Source: Candidatus Ruthia sp. Cpac_8_S14
GTDB lineage: Bacteria > Pseudomonadota > Gammaproteobacteria > PS1 > Pseudothioglobaceae
Length of the DNA: 64,000 nucleotides
Direction: 5' to 3'
Assembly: GCA_021730205.1 (NCBI GenBank)
Contig: CP072533.1
Coordinates: forward strand, 186,001 to 250,000
The notes below the pieces were generated by a model, which did no database searches, was not told where the DNA came from, and was given only the letters and a program-made list of their open reading frames with translations. This document shows positions 29,815 to 38,939 of the stretch, one piece after another; within the stretch, counting starts at the first letter, position 1; each line of letters opens with the position of its first letter. A program made the translations under genes and the position numbers.

Positions 29815-32298
29815 CTAAACAGAGTTAATACGACAAAGCAAATCAAACTCACAATAATCACAGGCATTTTTGTTGGGTAAGACAGTGGCGATGCCATTTT
29901 GAAAATCAAGACTGGCGGTGTTTAGAGTGTGTTGCCAGATTTTAAGTTGTGCGTCCCAGTCTTGGCATTTCCCTTTGTATTTGGACTGCTTGGGTAGAGA
30001 GTCTGGGTCTTTTGACAAGCCTTTGAAGTTTATTTTGTTTGAGACTAGTTCAATAAAAGCAGCGCCTTGAACGTTGTTGGTGAGGGCGTAAATGGGGAGT
30101 TGTGGCTCACTGATGGCGTTGCTACACCAGCTGGTGATTGAGGTGGTGCTTGTTTTGTAATCGAAGATGATTTGGTCGCCATTGTTCATTTGGTCGAGTC
30201 TATCCAGTCGGGTTTCGAATTCTAAATTGGCAATATTGGCGGTGATGTTTTGCTCAGTTGCTAGTACACAAAAATCTTCTCTTTGTTTGTCGGCTTCAAT
30301 AAAGGTGTGAATAAGACGAGAGAGCCTGAGTTTCTCTATTTTTTTAAAACCTGAGTTTGGATAGCGTTTAAGGGCGGCGTTTATTTTGTTAAGAATAAAG
30401 CTACCAAGTTCTTTAGTATTAAGGGCTAGAAATTGTTCTTTTGAGGTAATTTCTTGATAAATATATTGCAAGGCGTTGTGGATAATACTGCCTTGTTCTA
30501 ATCGATTGATACCGATGTGTGGTGCGTCAAAACTTGAGGTATTGAGTCGATGTGCAAAGCCTTTAAAAGCACAAGCCATTTGGTCTTTTAAAATGCGAAC
30601 ACCTAATTTGACTTGGGGTTTTTCTAAATGGGTTGTGTGAGTGTCAACAATAGACTCTAGTGCAATGGGCAATATTTCTTGAATATAATTTGTGTTAATG
30701 GCTGGGTCAAATTCTACCAGTGGTGAGGGTAATTGCTCGCTTTCAAGATGTGTTAATGCATAGGAGAAAACAACTTTGCTGGCAAGTGAGCTTAAACTTT
30801 CCAGTGTGTTTTTAGCGTCAGTTGCAATCAGTTCGTAATCTGTGTGCGGGATTTGGTGTGTTACACTGATATCATGTGCAATAAAGCGAGTTGAGTTGAG
30901 TCGTGCGGGTAGGAATTGGTTGGTCATACCCAACACCCAAGCCTCGTCAAAATATAAATTTTGTGCTTCTAAAGTGTCCAGAATTTGAATGTTGGTTTTG
31001 CTTGCTTGTGCTTGAAAAATAACTTGCGTGGTTAAATTATTTAAGTGTTTTATGGCAGATTGAGTGCTAACTTTGTCAAAATAAAGTGAGAGCCGATTAA
31101 GCTCTAAACTGGTTTGTAAGTATTTCTTAAATAGTTGATATTCGGTGCTACTTAGGTTTCTATCAGTAGCAAAGCCCCAAGTTTTAAGCGTACTATTAAA
31201 GACTAAAAGGTGTGATTCGAGTGTATTATCAGTTGGTTGTTCACACTTAATATTGTTAATAATAGTTTCTAAGACTGGGCATTTAGATAGAGCTTCATCA
31301 ATTTTATCTAAACTGAATTCATCAGCCGATAAAGACAAAATCTGGTTCATTAACAAACTTCTGGCTGATCTTTCTTGTTGATAGCCAGAGATATAAACAC
31401 AAGTAACGACTTGGTTAAATAATGTGCTTTGGATTTTGTCGCGTTGTAGTTGCGTGGATAGTGTCAAAATTGATAATAAATCTTGAATAAGAGGGTATTG
31501 ATTTAAGCGCAGCCCTAAGAATATGTTGTAGGATTTTTGCCCAACTTCAGTAAGAAAATCATCAAACACTTGATCAAAAATAGAACTCAACTGATGCTGT
31601 ATATCATTAAGTTGTGGGCTAACGATGACGACTGATTTATCAGGATTATTATCAAAGTGTGCTTTTGCCCATTGAGCGGCTCTGAGTATTTCATTTATGC
31701 TGGTGTCAAAAGTGAGGGCTGATATATTGTGAGTGCTGACGGCATTAATTTGTTGATATCCAATTGTATCGAACAAAAGTTGTTGTTGAGGAGTTAGGGT
31801 TTTAAAGCCGTATATATGAGGTTTAGTGATTGATACATTGGCTTTAATAATTAAACTTGGCAGGTCGTGTAAATCAACCAAACCTAAGGTTGATTTGGTG
31901 TTCTTATAAGCGTCAATCCAAGTACTAAATAATTCAGATGAGCGTATTTTTGAGCGAGTTAACTCGTTCAAATCAATTAAATGATTGGCACAATAATTAT
32001 TATTTTTAACCACTTCATCCAGCAGGCGTTGGTCTGTGCTTTGTTTCAGTTTTTGCATGGATTGCTTGATAAGCTCTCTTGACTCAATCTGGTCAATAAA
32101 GCGCAAGTTTGAATTAGGGTTAATTCGGTACCAAGTGTGGCGCAAATATTCTCCCCAAGATAAGGCTTTTGGCAGTTGGGTATTGCTATGTTGAATAGCA
32201 AAGGTCTTTTTAAAAGCCAGTACTTGTCGATTATTGCTTAAAACAACCGTATCTTTAGCGTTAAGCTTAGCTAGATTGGCATTAATCAACATAGCCAA
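29815..32298 (-). CDS. PD-(D/E)XK nuclease-superfamily DNA repair protein (TIGR03623-like)
   Basis: The 827-residue protein resembles the AddB/RecB-like repair proteins of proteobacteria. The N-terminal two thirds look like an inactivated helicase-type scaffold ([15 protein letters not shown]). The C-terminal region carries a RecB-family nuclease core: [11 protein letters not shown], then IIFDYKTS (catalytic Asp and Lys), and the cysteines of [14 protein letters not shown] at the very end, which with an upstream cysteine ([11 protein letters not shown]) could hold a 4Fe-4S cluster. A role in double-strand break processing is inferred. The first 17 bp overlap the end of engB. Confidence 0.85.
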   Translation of the reverse strand: MAMLINANLAKLNAKDTVVLSNNRQVLAFKKTFAIQHSNTQLPKALSWGEYLRHTWYRINPNSNLRFIDQIESRELIKQSMQKLKQSTDQRLLDEVVKNNNYCANHLIDLNELTRSKIRSSELFSTWIDAYKNTKSTLGLVDLHDLPSLIIKANVSITKPHIYGFKTLTPQQQLLFDTIGYQQINAVSTHNISALTFDTSINEILRAAQWAKAHFDNNPDKSVVIVSPQLNDIQHQLSSIFDQVFDDFLTEVGQKSYNIFLGLRLNQYPLIQDLLSILTLSTQLQRDKIQSTLFNQVVTCVYISGYQQERSARSLLMNQILSLSADEFSLDKIDEALSKCPVLETIINNIKCEQPTDNTLESHLLVFNSTLKTWGFATDRNLSSTEYQLFKKYLQTSLELNRLSLYFDKVSTQSAIKHLNNLTTQVIFQAQASKTNIQILDTLEAQNLYFDEAWVLGMTNQFLPARLNSTRFIAHDISVTHQIPHTDYELIATDAKNTLESLSSLASKVVFSYALTHLESEQLPSPLVEFDPAINTNYIQEILPIALESIVDTHTTHLEKPQVKLGVRILKDQMACAFKGFAHRLNTSSFDAPHIGINRLEQGSIIHNALQYIYQEITSKEQFLALNTKELGSFILNKINAALKRYPNSGFKKIEKLRLSRLIHTFIEADKQREDFCVLATEQNITANIANLEFETRLDRLDQMNNGDQIIFDYKTSTTSITSWCSNAISEPQLPIYALTNNVQGAAFIELVSNKINFKGLSKDPDSLPKQSKYKGKCQDWDAQLKIWQHTLNTASLDFQNGIATVLPNKNACDYCEFDLLCRINSV

Positions 32299-32881
32299 AA
32301 AAGGTGTCTAATCGAGCCCACAACGCTTCTAAACCTTGTTTTTTTAAGCTAGAGAATAACTGCACATCAACATAAGGATATTTTTTAATTTGATTACGGA
32401 CTTTAAGGTAGGTGTTGTTAGCAGCACCTTTTTTTAGTTTGTCAGATTTAGTGAGTATGATTTGTGTGGGTAAATTAATACTATGGCACCAGTCAAGCAT
32501 CATTTGGTCGAAAGGTTTAAGTGGATGGCGAACATCCATAGCCAGCACTGCACCGCGAAGGCAATCGCGCTTGTTAAAGTATTCGTTCATGTCTTTATGC
32601 CATTTAGCTTTGACACGTTCTGGCACTTTGGCGTAGCCATAGCCAGGCAAATCAACCAGGCGACGGTCTTTGTCAAGCTCAAAGAAAATCAAGTATTGAG
32701 TTCTACCAGGAGTGCGTGATACTTTGGCAAGTTTGTTTTGTAGTGTAAGTGTATTAATGGCACTTGACTTGCCCGAATTTGACCGACCAGCAAAAATAAT
32801 TTCATATCCCTCGTCTGGCGGACAGCCTTTTAAAGAGGGACAAGAGAGTAGAAATTTGGCTTGGTGGTAGTGTTTGCGCAT
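32282..32881 (-). CDS. engB: Ribosome biogenesis GTPase EngB/YsxC
   Basis: EngB is an essential GTPase of large-subunit assembly. The 199-residue product has the P-loop [28 protein letters not shown] (G3), and the TKSDK specificity motif (G4). Overlaps the downstream nuclease gene by 17 bp. Divergent from the cytochrome gene across 76 bp. Confidence 0.96.
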   Translation of the reverse strand: MRKHYHQAKFLLSCPSLKGCPPDEGYEIIFAGRSNSGKSSAINTLTLQNKLAKVSRTPGRTQYLIFFELDKDRRLVDLPGYGYAKVPERVKAKWHKDMNEYFNKRDCLRGAVLAMDVRHPLKPFDQMMLDWCHSINLPTQIILTKSDKLKKGAANNTYLKVRNQIKKYPYVDVQLFSSLKKQGLEALWARLDTFFGYVD

Positions 32882-32928
32882 TGTTAAAAACGGTGTATAA
32901 TCAAAAACTCGTGGTCATTCCATTGACC
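32874..32928 (+). promoter_or_regulatory. Promoter and palindrome before the cytochrome c gene
   Basis: A perfect TATAAT at 32896-32901 with a weak TTGCGC at 32874-32879 (16-bp spacer). Twelve bp downstream, GGTCA and TGACC (32913-32928) form a short palindrome in the presumed leader that could bind a regulator or fold weakly. Confidence 0.45.
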
Positions 32929-32957
32929 GTTAATTTTAATGATAAGGAGAGAGAGTA

Positions 32958-33248
32958 ATGAAGAGAATTCTATTAGTAGCAACTGTCGCTACATTTACAA
33001 TGGGTTTTGCTCAAGCAGATGGCGCAGCAGATTATACTGGCAGTGGTTGTGCTAGTTGTCATGGTGTCACAGGTGTATCAACCATTCCAACTTATCCTAA
33101 CCTTGCTGGACAAAATGCGGTTTATACCGTTAAGCAACTAAAAGATTTTCAAACAGGCGCACGTAAAGACCCAACTATGAATGCAATGGCGGCAATAATT
33201 GCTGGCAAAGAACAATCAATTGCTGATTTCTTGGCAGCACAAAAATAA
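32958..33248 (+). CDS. Periplasmic monoheme cytochrome c
   Basis: The 96-residue product has a signal peptide (MKRILLVATVATFTMGFAQA, cleavage after AQA) and a class I cytochrome c domain of about 75 residues with the heme site CASCHG and likely distal methionine in DPTMNAMAA. It is related to single-domain c4/c553-type carriers. It probably carries electrons between sulfur-oxidation enzymes and the terminal oxidase; that role is inferred from type and setting. A strong ribosome-binding site (AAGGAGAG) and a terminator frame it as a single-gene transcript. Confidence 0.92.
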   Translation: MKRILLVATVATFTMGFAQADGAADYTGSGCASCHGVTGVSTIPTYPNLAGQNAVYTVKQLKDFQTGARKDPTMNAMAAIIAGKEQSIADFLAAQK

Positions 33249-33265
33249 CCCTTGTTTTTGAACTG

Positions 33266-33293
33266 AAAAATCCCTAATTTATTAGGGATTTTT
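33266..33293 (+). terminator. Rho-independent terminator after the cytochrome c gene
   Basis: AAAAATCCCTAA (33266-33277) pairs perfectly with TTAGGGATTTTT (33282-33293) across a TTTA loop, followed by further T residues. Works in both directions in principle. Confidence 0.85.
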
Positions 33294-33331
33294 TTAACAA
33301 CATAATTAATGAAAAAACACTACACATAACC

Positions 33332-33585
33332 ATGATGGCGCTAAATACTACTTTAGACGCACAAGCCTTTAGCAAATCTGTGTATGATTCATTAGGCTAT
33401 TCGGGTCTTGTCATGGTATTGATGGCAAATCCGCCACACCTGCCTATCCCACTTTGGCTGGTAAAGATACGACGTGACCTGTTAAGCAGTTAAAAAATTT
33501 CCAATCTGGCGTGCGCAAAGACCCAACTATGAATGCAATGGCGCCAATAGAATGGTTAATTGCTGATTATTTATCCAAACAATAA
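33332..33585 (+). pseudogene. Dead duplicate of the cytochrome c gene
   Basis: The main frame reads CHGIDGKSATPAYPTLAGKD, a TGA, then PVKQLKNFQSGVRKDPTMNA and IADYLSKQ before TAA at 33583-33585. This aligns along its length with the intact cytochrome just upstream (AYPTLAGKD with TYPNLAGQN; KDPTMNAMA identical). The first heme cysteine of CXXCH is replaced by phenylalanine (TTC instead of TGC), and frameshifts break the N-terminal part. It is evidently a tandem duplicate that has lost function. Confidence 0.85.
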
Positions 33586-33668
33586 AAACCACTCTTTATT
33601 TCACTATTTTAATAGACTAAGGTTAATGTATAATGTTGGCTTATTTTTTTAAAAAAAACGCATATCTT

Positions 33669-34310
33669 ATGAATAAATTAGCCTCAATTTTTATTATTGC
33701 AATCGTTTTTACTTCGATCAATGTTTTTGCATCTGGTGATGTCGCCAAAGGCAAAGTTATTGCGATAACTTGTGTTGCTTGTCATGGTGTTCAGGGTAAT
33801 TCGGTAGTAGCTACATTTCCTAAATTAGCCGGGCAAGGCGAAGGCTATTTACTAAAACAGTTGCAAGATTTTAAATCAAACGTTCGTCAAGATGCGATTA
33901 TGAAAGGCACTGTTGCACCATTAACTAAGAGCGATATGGAGAATCTAGCCGCTTATTTTTCCAAGCAAACCATCACTCAAGGCGTTGCCAGTAAGAGTGC
34001 CAATATTGCTTTGGGTGAGCAGCTTTATAGAGGTGGTAATAAGGAGAAAGGCGTAACGGCTTGTATTGCCTGTCATGGCCCTATAGGAGCTGGTATTCCT
34101 TCTGCTAAGTTTCCAGCTTTAGCCTCTCAGCACGCGACTTATATAACCAAACAACTCATCGCTTTCCGTCAAAATACGCATAATGCACAAATGGATGCCA
34201 ATGTGGCTGAGCGTAATAATGACTATGAAGGCATGATGAGAAACATCACCAAATATTTAAGCAATAAAGAGATTGAGGCGGTTTCTCAGTATATTGCTGG
34301 GTTGCATTAA
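33669..34310 (+). CDS. Diheme cytochrome c4
   Basis: The 213-residue product has a signal peptide (MNKLASIFIIAIVFTSINVF) and two cytochrome c domains with heme sites CVACHG (first half) and CIACHG (second half), the layout of cytochrome c4. It is an electron carrier on the periplasmic side, often feeding cbb3 or aa3 oxidases. The frame is open from an ATG at 33633, but that codon lies inside a TATAAT box (33629-33634), so the ATG at 33669 is the better start although it lacks a clear ribosome-binding site. Third cytochrome unit in a row. Confidence 0.92.
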   Translation: MNKLASIFIIAIVFTSINVFASGDVAKGKVIAITCVACHGVQGNSVVATFPKLAGQGEGYLLKQLQDFKSNVRQDAIMKGTVAPLTKSDMENLAAYFSKQTITQGVASKSANIALGEQLYRGGNKEKGVTACIACHGPIGAGIPSAKFPALASQHATYITKQLIAFRQNTHNAQMDANVAERNNDYEGMMRNITKYLSNKEIEAVSQYIAGLH

Positions 34311-34354
34311 ATTAAAAGATGAGTCAAGACTGGAACAGCCTTAATTAATATAAG

Positions 34355-34376
34355 AGGCAGTTATACTGCCTTTTTT
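34355..34376 (+). terminator. Rho-independent terminator after cytochrome c4
   Basis: AGGCAGT (34355-34361) pairs with ACTGCCT (34365-34371) across a 3-nt loop, followed by a run of T. About 20 bp downstream a TATAAT (34394-34399) probably starts the tig transcript; no good -35 box is visible. Confidence 0.8.
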
Positions 34377-34438
34377 ATTATCTGTGTTTTAGGTATAATT
34401 GGCTCTTCTTTTCAAGTATTAAAACGGATTTGAACGCA

Positions 34439-35728
34439 ATGAAAACTTCACTAGAAACATTAAAAGGTCTAGCCAGATCGTTAACAGTAGACCTACCTAT
34501 TGATACTTTTAACCAAAAAACGGATAAAATTTTGCAAAAAATGGCATCGCAAGTGAATATTGACGGCTTTAGAAAAGGCAAAGTTCCCGTTCCTGTTGTG
34601 CGTAAGCGCTTTGGTGGTAATGCCAGTTCAGACGCCATTAATGAGATTGTGAACGAAACCTTAACTAATGCATTGACACAAGTCAAAGCAACGCCTGTTG
34701 CACAGCCAGTTATTAGCAAAGTTGACTCAGAAGATGAGAAGAATTTTTCTTATACGGTGGAGTTTGAAGTGTTTCCTGAGATTAAAGTGGCTGATTTTTC
34801 AGAACTTGCTATTGGGCAAACCAAAGTAGAGATTACCAGAGCTGACGAGCAAAAAACACTGGATGGATTAAAAGAACAATTAACTGAATATAAAGCCGTT
34901 AAACGTAACTCTAGAATGGGCGATAGATTATCGATTGACTTCAAAGGCTTGGTTGATGGAAAAACCTTTGAGGGTGGTGAAGCCAAAGACTCCAAAATAG
35001 TACTTGGCAAAGGCTTAATGATTAAAGGCTTCGAAGAAGGTTTAATGGATACAACTCCTAGCAGTGAGCTGGTATTAGATTTGACATTTCCTAAAGATTA
35101 TCATATGGATAAATTAGCAGGCAAAGCTGTTACTTTTGAGATTAATATTAATGAAGTGGCCTCACCCAAAGAGCCAAAATTAGACGAAGCATTTGCTAAA
35201 AAGTTTGGCGAAAAAGACATGGAGGCTTTAAAAGTGAGCATGAAAGCGCAAATGAAGGTCGAAATTGATGGTCGTATTGGTCATTTAAATAAAAATGCTA
35301 TTTTTGACGCACTTTCTGGAGCTAATCAATTTGACGTGCCACAGTCTAGCATCGACAATGAAGCTCAAAATTTACTTAAAGAGATGAAAGAGCGCATGCA
35401 ACAGCAAGGCTTACCAGCACAAGGCGAGATACCTGCTTCTGCCTTTAATGATGAAGCGCAACGTCGTGTTAAATTAGGTTTATTGGTTAATCAAATTTCT
35501 AGTGATAACAAATTAAGTGCCAGCATGAAACAAATTGATGCAAAACTACAAGAAATGTCTCAGACATATGGTGAAGACGCTCAGAGAATGATTGATTTTT
35601 ACAATCAAGATCCAACGAGAAAATCAAGTATTGAGTTATTAGTAGTCGAAAAAATGGTACAAGATTTAATCTTAGACAAGGCTAAAGTAACTTTCAAGCA
35701 GAAAAGATTTCAAGAAATTACACAATAG
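34439..35728 (+). CDS. tig: Trigger factor
   Basis: Trigger factor is the ribosome-bound chaperone and prolyl isomerase that meets nascent chains at L23. The 429-residue product has the ribosome-binding loop with the signature GFRKGKVP (within NIDGFRKGKVPVPVVRKRFG), a central FKBP-type domain (about 150-245; GDRLSIDFKGLVDGKTFEGG) and the helical C-terminal arms. The ATG at 34439 is chosen over an in-frame TTG three codons upstream. Heads the quality-control cluster tig-clpP-clpX-hflX-lon. Confidence 0.96.
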   Translation: MKTSLETLKGLARSLTVDLPIDTFNQKTDKILQKMASQVNIDGFRKGKVPVPVVRKRFGGNASSDAINEIVNETLTNALTQVKATPVAQPVISKVDSEDEKNFSYTVEFEVFPEIKVADFSELAIGQTKVEITRADEQKTLDGLKEQLTEYKAVKRNSRMGDRLSIDFKGLVDGKTFEGGEAKDSKIVLGKGLMIKGFEEGLMDTTPSSELVLDLTFPKDYHMDKLAGKAVTFEININEVASPKEPKLDEAFAKKFGEKDMEALKVSMKAQMKVEIDGRIGHLNKNAIFDALSGANQFDVPQSSIDNEAQNLLKEMKERMQQQGLPAQGEIPASAFNDEAQRRVKLGLLVNQISSDNKLSASMKQIDAKLQEMSQTYGEDAQRMIDFYNQDPTRKSSIELLVVEKMVQDLILDKAKVTFKQKRFQEITQ

Positions 35729-35732
35729 TTAA

Positions 35733-36329
35733 ATGGATATTGAAAATTTAAATCAAGTTCCGATGGTGGTGGAGCAATCTGCTCGAGGTGAAAGAGCTTA
35801 TGATATTTATTCGCGTCTTTTAAAAGAACGTATTATTTTTTTAGTGGGCCCCGTTGAAGACTACATGGCAAATGTGGTTGTGGCGCAATTACTTTTTTTG
35901 GAATCAGAAAATTCTGATAAAGATATTCACTTATATATTAACTCTCCTGGTGGGTTGGTTTCTGCTGGTTTGGCGATTTATGACACCATGCAATTTATCA
36001 AACCTGATGTGTCCACCTTGTGTACTGGTCAGGCGGCAAGTATGGGTGCTTTGCTATTAACAGCAGGGGCTAAAGGTAAGCGCTTTGCACTGCCTAATGT
36101 TCGGTGTATGATTCATCAGCCTTTGGGCGGGTTTTCTGGTCAGGCGAGTGATATTGATATCCATGCACAAGAAATTTTAAAGGTGAGGGAAAAACTCAAT
36201 CAAATTTTAAAACTTCATACAGGTCAAATGATTAAAACCATCCAAAAGGACACCGATAGAGATAATTTTATGTCAGCAGATGAGGCCACTAAATACGGCT
36301 TAATTGACAAAGTATTGACAAAACGTTAG
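35733..36329 (+). CDS. clpP: ATP-dependent Clp protease proteolytic subunit
   Basis: ClpP is the serine protease chamber that works with ClpX. The 198-residue product has [20 protein letters not shown], the nucleophile region [11 protein letters not shown], the histidine region [10 protein letters not shown] and [11 protein letters not shown] with the catalytic aspartate. Starts 4 bp after tig and is followed by clpX after 4 bp, so the three are one transcript. Confidence 0.98.
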   Translation: MDIENLNQVPMVVEQSARGERAYDIYSRLLKERIIFLVGPVEDYMANVVVAQLLFLESENSDKDIHLYINSPGGLVSAGLAIYDTMQFIKPDVSTLCTGQAASMGALLLTAGAKGKRFALPNVRCMIHQPLGGFSGQASDIDIHAQEILKVREKLNQILKLHTGQMIKTIQKDTDRDNFMSADEATKYGLIDKVLTKR

Positions 36330-36333
36330 ATTT

Positions 36334-37599
36334 ATGAAAGACGATAATCAAGAATTGGTTTGTTCATTTTGTGGTAAAGGTAAATCTGGGGTTGAACGTT
36401 TAATTAAAGGCCCTGGTGTTTATATTTGCAATGAATGTATTGAATCGTGCCATGATTTAATTGAAGAACAAGCTTCACAAGAAGAGGTTAATGAGTTTAA
36501 GAATTGGAATTACACACCTAAACAGTTAAACAACTTTCTAAATGATTATGTGATTGGTCAAGACCATGCTAAGAAAGTACTGTCTGTTGCAGTTTACAAT
36601 CATTACAAGCGTCTTCGAAGCGATTATGTATCTAATAAAGTAGAACTGGATAAGTCCAATATTTTAATGATTGGCCCTACAGGTTCAGGCAAGACGCTAT
36701 TAGCACAAACATTAGCACGTATCTTAAATGTTCCTTTCACAGTAGCTGATGCAACAACATTAACTGAGGCGGGTTATGTGGGCGATGATGTTGAGAATGT
36801 GATTAAAAATTTATTATCAAAATGTGATTTTGATCTAAAACGTGCTCAACGCGGCATTATTTTTATTGATGAAATTGATAAAATTTCTCGTCGTTCTGAC
36901 TCACCTTCTATTACTCGTGACGTCTCAGGCGAGGGTGTACAGCAAGCTATGCTTAAGCTGATTGAAGGCACCGTGGCAAGTGTGCCACCTCAAGGTGGGC
37001 GCAAGCACCCTAATCAAGAAACCATTAATGTGGATACTTCGAAGATTTTATTTATTTGTGGTGGTGCTTTTGATGGTTTGGATAAAATTATTAACAGACG
37101 TGTTGAAAAAGTAACAGGCATTGGTTTTGCTATGAATGTAAAAGACCAAAAAGAAGAAAAAACATTGAGCGATTTATTTGCACTGATTCAACCAGAAGAT
37201 TTAATTAAATTTGGTTTAATTCCAGAGCTTGTTGGTCGTTTGCCAGTACAAACAGCACTAGGTGAATTAAACGAAACTGCTTTGGTGCAAATTTTAACGC
37301 AGCCCAAAAATTCGGTGACTAAGCAGTTTCAAGAAATATTTTCCATGGAAGGTGTTAAACTTATTTTTAGAAAGCCATCCTTACTGGCAATTGCAAAATT
37401 GGCCATTAAACGCAAAACAGGCGCTAGAGGCTTGCGTTCTATTTTAGAAGATTTGTTATTAGATGCGATGTTTGAATTACCATCTCTTAAAGATGTTACA
37501 GAAGTGATTATTGACAAAGCAATGGTGGAGAAGAAAAAAGCACCACTGATTGTTTATCAATCCCAAAAACGCCCCAACAAGTCCAAAAAAGTTGGCTAA
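36334..37599 (+). CDS. clpX: Clp protease ATPase subunit ClpX
   Basis: ClpX is the AAA+ unfoldase that feeds ClpP. The 421-residue product has the N-terminal zinc domain ([14 protein letters not shown] and [10 protein letters not shown]), Walker [13 protein letters not shown], Walker [11 protein letters not shown] and the ClpP-docking loop IGF in VTGIGFAM. Full length for the family. Confidence 0.98.
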   Translation: MKDDNQELVCSFCGKGKSGVERLIKGPGVYICNECIESCHDLIEEQASQEEVNEFKNWNYTPKQLNNFLNDYVIGQDHAKKVLSVAVYNHYKRLRSDYVSNKVELDKSNILMIGPTGSGKTLLAQTLARILNVPFTVADATTLTEAGYVGDDVENVIKNLLSKCDFDLKRAQRGIIFIDEIDKISRRSDSPSITRDVSGEGVQQAMLKLIEGTVASVPPQGGRKHPNQETINVDTSKILFICGGAFDGLDKIINRRVEKVTGIGFAMNVKDQKEEKTLSDLFALIQPEDLIKFGLIPELVGRLPVQTALGELNETALVQILTQPKNSVTKQFQEIFSMEGVKLIFRKPSLLAIAKLAIKRKTGARGLRSILEDLLLDAMFELPSLKDVTEVIIDKAMVEKKKAPLIVYQSQKRPNKSKKVG

Positions 37600-37613
37600 C
37601 ACGAAGGTTTTAA

Positions 37614-38939
37614 TTGGCATTATTTGAACAACAAAAAGACGCCGTTGGCAAAGGCGAAAGAACACTTTTGGTGTATGTTGAATTACCAAGTAATAGACAA
37701 TCGCACAATGCCCAAGCTGAATTTAAAGAATTGGCCAAGTCATCAGGTCTAGATATCGTTAAGACCATTAAAGTAAGTCGTAATTCAGCCTTAGCTCGGT
37801 TTTTTATTGGCACAGGCAAGGTTGAAGAGATTGCAATAATGACATTGAGTCTGGCATTGGATTTGGTGATTTTTTCTCCTGAATTATCACCTTCGCAAGA
37901 GCGCAATTTAGAAAAATCTCTAAAGTGCCAAGTGATGGATAGAACAGGACTAATTTTAGATATTTTTGCCTTGCGTGCCAACTCCTTTGAAGGTAAGTTG
38001 CAAGTAGAATTGGCACAACTTAGACATTTATCAACACGCTTGGTTCGTGGTTGGGCGCATCTTGAACGCCAAAAAGGCGGTATTGGGCTGCGTGGTCCTG
38101 GCGAAACTCAGCTAGAAACTGATAAGCGATTGGTTGCTGTGCGTATTAAAAATATTACTAAGCGATTAGGCAAAGTGCACAAGCAACGTGATTTGGGCAG
38201 AAAATCGCGTACTAAAAATGAATTACCCATGATTGCTTTAGCGGGTTATACCAATGCAGGTAAATCAACTTTGTTCAATACCCTAACCAATGCGCAAGTA
38301 TTTGCCAATGATCAGCTTTTTACAACCCTTGATTCAACTATTAGACGTGTGATACTGCCTGCATCTGGAGAGGCAATGATTGCTGATACCGTAGGTTTTA
38401 TTCAAGATTTGCCTCACGACCTTGTTGATGCGTTCAAATCCACATTAGAGGAAACTAAGCGCGCTAATGTTTTATTGCATATTGTTAACGCGGCTGATGA
38501 ATACAATATCGAGAAAATTGCCCAAGTTGAAGACATTATTTTTGAGATTGGTGCAAACAACATCCCAAGTATATTGGTGATGAACAAAATTGATTGTTTG
38601 GATAATTTTGCACCACGTATGGATCGTAATGAACATGGGCATATTTATCGAGTTTGGCTTTCAGCACAAACAGGAAAAGGCGTTGATTTTCTTCATCAAG
38701 CCCTAGCCGAACAGCTTAGTGGCATGATGACTCGTGCAAAGATTCACTTGGATGTTAATAGTGCCTATATTCGTAGTAATATTCATGATATTGGATATAT
38801 CTATCATGAAAAAGTGGATGATTCTGGGACTTGGCTACTTGAAATTTTTGTTACTAAGCACTATCTATCTAGATTACTAAACTTCAAAGGTGTTACATTG
38901 CTATGGGAACAGAGCTCACCAACGAACAAATTGATTTAA
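37614..38939 (+). CDS. hflX: GTPase HflX
   Basis: HflX is a ribosome-associated GTPase that splits stalled ribosomes under stress. The 441-residue product has the N-terminal glycine-rich domain (GGIGLRGPGETQLETDKR) and a TrmE-Era-EngA type G domain with GYTNAGKSTLFN, DTVGFIQDLPHDL and MNKID. The start is TTG at 37614 with GAAGG upstream. Unlike E. coli, where hflX follows hfq, it lies between clpX and lon. Confidence 0.94.
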   Translation: MALFEQQKDAVGKGERTLLVYVELPSNRQSHNAQAEFKELAKSSGLDIVKTIKVSRNSALARFFIGTGKVEEIAIMTLSLALDLVIFSPELSPSQERNLEKSLKCQVMDRTGLILDIFALRANSFEGKLQVELAQLRHLSTRLVRGWAHLERQKGGIGLRGPGETQLETDKRLVAVRIKNITKRLGKVHKQRDLGRKSRTKNELPMIALAGYTNAGKSTLFNTLTNAQVFANDQLFTTLDSTIRRVILPASGEAMIADTVGFIQDLPHDLVDAFKSTLEETKRANVLLHIVNAADEYNIEKIAQVEDIIFEIGANNIPSILVMNKIDCLDNFAPRMDRNEHGHIYRVWLSAQTGKGVDFLHQALAEQLSGMMTRAKIHLDVNSAYIRSNIHDIGYIYHEKVDDSGTWLLEIFVTKHYLSRLLNFKGVTLLWEQSSPTNKLI

